Of a stretch of 64,000 bases of DNA, positions 63,430-64,000 are shown in pieces. The position numbers were made by a program, and so were the translations under genes. The stretch comes from Durusdinium trenchii (lineage: Eukaryota; Sar; Dinophyceae; Suessiales; Symbiodiniaceae): NCBI GenBank assembly GCA_963970005.1, contig CAXAMN010004091.1, forward strand, positions 233,377 to 297,376, written 5' to 3'. Position 1 is the stretch's first letter. Every line of letters starts with the position of its first letter. Under the pieces are notes generated by a model. That model was not told the DNA's origin and did no database searches. It saw only the letters and a program-made list of their open reading frames with translations.

Positions 63430-64000
63430 AGAAACAGGGAAAGCGCCAGGACCACAGTCCTGGACTGCCAAATGCACTCAACGGGAGTAACAAGTGGAAC
63501 CTTGGGACCAAAACCACCCGTGCCTCATGAATAAACAGCTAGAGCAATGCTCAACTTTGGCTGTCACATGGGCTCTGTTTTCAGCACTTTGGCTGCCAAG
63601 CTATCAATTCGAGCGGCTGGGCTGGCAGCATGAGTGGTGCCCCTACGAGGACATAGAAACAGGATCGAATTGTGCATTCATGTTGGAGGCCATCGCTGTA
63701 GGTTGGAGGCCATTTCTAGTAGATTGATTGGTTCATTCATGTTCATTGCCACGAGCCATCCCAACATTCGTTGCATGCTGGCGGCATGCTGGCAAGCAAT
63801 GGTCAACACCTTTAGCATCAGCGAAATTGACATGACAACTTGATTGCATCCAACTCTTCCTCAAGCACTCTATTAGCTTGAAAAAGCAACTGCCAACAGC
63901 GGGATGGGCTCATTCCCATGTTCATCTTCATGTGCCATTTCAAGAATGGCACAATCCGCATCTACTATCTAATGTCTTGTCATCATAGCCATGGCAAGCA
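63430..64000. other. Window end; no firm gene
   Basis: A plus-strand frame at 63494-63727 ('ALWLPSYQFERLGWQHEW') ends inside the dispersed repeat at 63680-63727. It may be chance. Nothing else was recognised. Confidence 0.3.
63680..63727 (-). repeat. Dispersed CTAGTAG repeat, module B
   Basis: Two units, 'TTGGAGGCCATCGCTGTAGG' and 'TTGGAGGCCATTTCTAGTAG', in the inverse orientation to 62.4 kb. Confidence 0.85.

Overview
The window looks like nuclear DNA of a dinoflagellate, most likely a Symbiodiniaceae-type alga. The reasons are a Ty1/copia-like LTR element, several pentatricopeptide-repeat (PPR) genes, genes cut into very short exons, at least one GC-AG intron, abundant minisatellites, and cellular genes that nearly all read on the minus strand. 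This is inferred from content; no rRNA, organellar or spliced-leader marker was found. Exon calls rest on open frame, protein-like composition, splice-like borders and family motifs read by eye, so most borders are approximate and several locus limits are guesses.

Left third (1-23.6 kb). A partial minus-strand gene runs off the left edge. Next come a diverged 330-bp duplication and TTAGC/TAAGT low-complexity DNA. From 3.7 to 11.0 kb there are minus-strand exons coding for amphipathic helices, coiled coil and a signal peptide. Among them lies a 2.1-kb satellite block (60-bp, 42-bp, AGCT-rich and 14/15-bp units) with a 10-base assembly gap. Two unidentified multi-exon loci (11.3-13.6 kb) follow, then an RCC1-repeat locus (14.5-19.2 kb) and an IQ-motif/coiled-coil locus (19.6-23.6 kb).

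Middle (23.8-34.6 kb). A minus-strand multi-pass membrane protein gene is split by a plus-strand copia element of 8,480 bp. The element has two 278-bp LTRs that look identical and a perfect 5-bp target duplication (GACCG). Its coding region is damaged: two compensating frame changes, a deletion in integrase, and a stop codon in RNase H.

Right part (35.8-64 kb). All assigned genes are again on the minus strand: an IQ/coiled-coil locus, a PPR locus in short exons, two intronless PPR genes, an unidentified locus, an FBXO9-like protein, a coiled-coil locus, an intron-rich PPR gene whose intron holds a 13-bp minisatellite, unidentified exons, and a quinone oxidoreductase gene in about ten small exons.

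The most distinctive feature is a dispersed family of short repeats built on a CTA(C/A)TAG core, found at about a dozen places from 15.6 kb to 63.7 kb. Its 21-bp form equals seven codons. In one place it appears to form the 5' end of a coiled-coil exon (48.4 kb), and in another it ends an ORF (56.3 kb).
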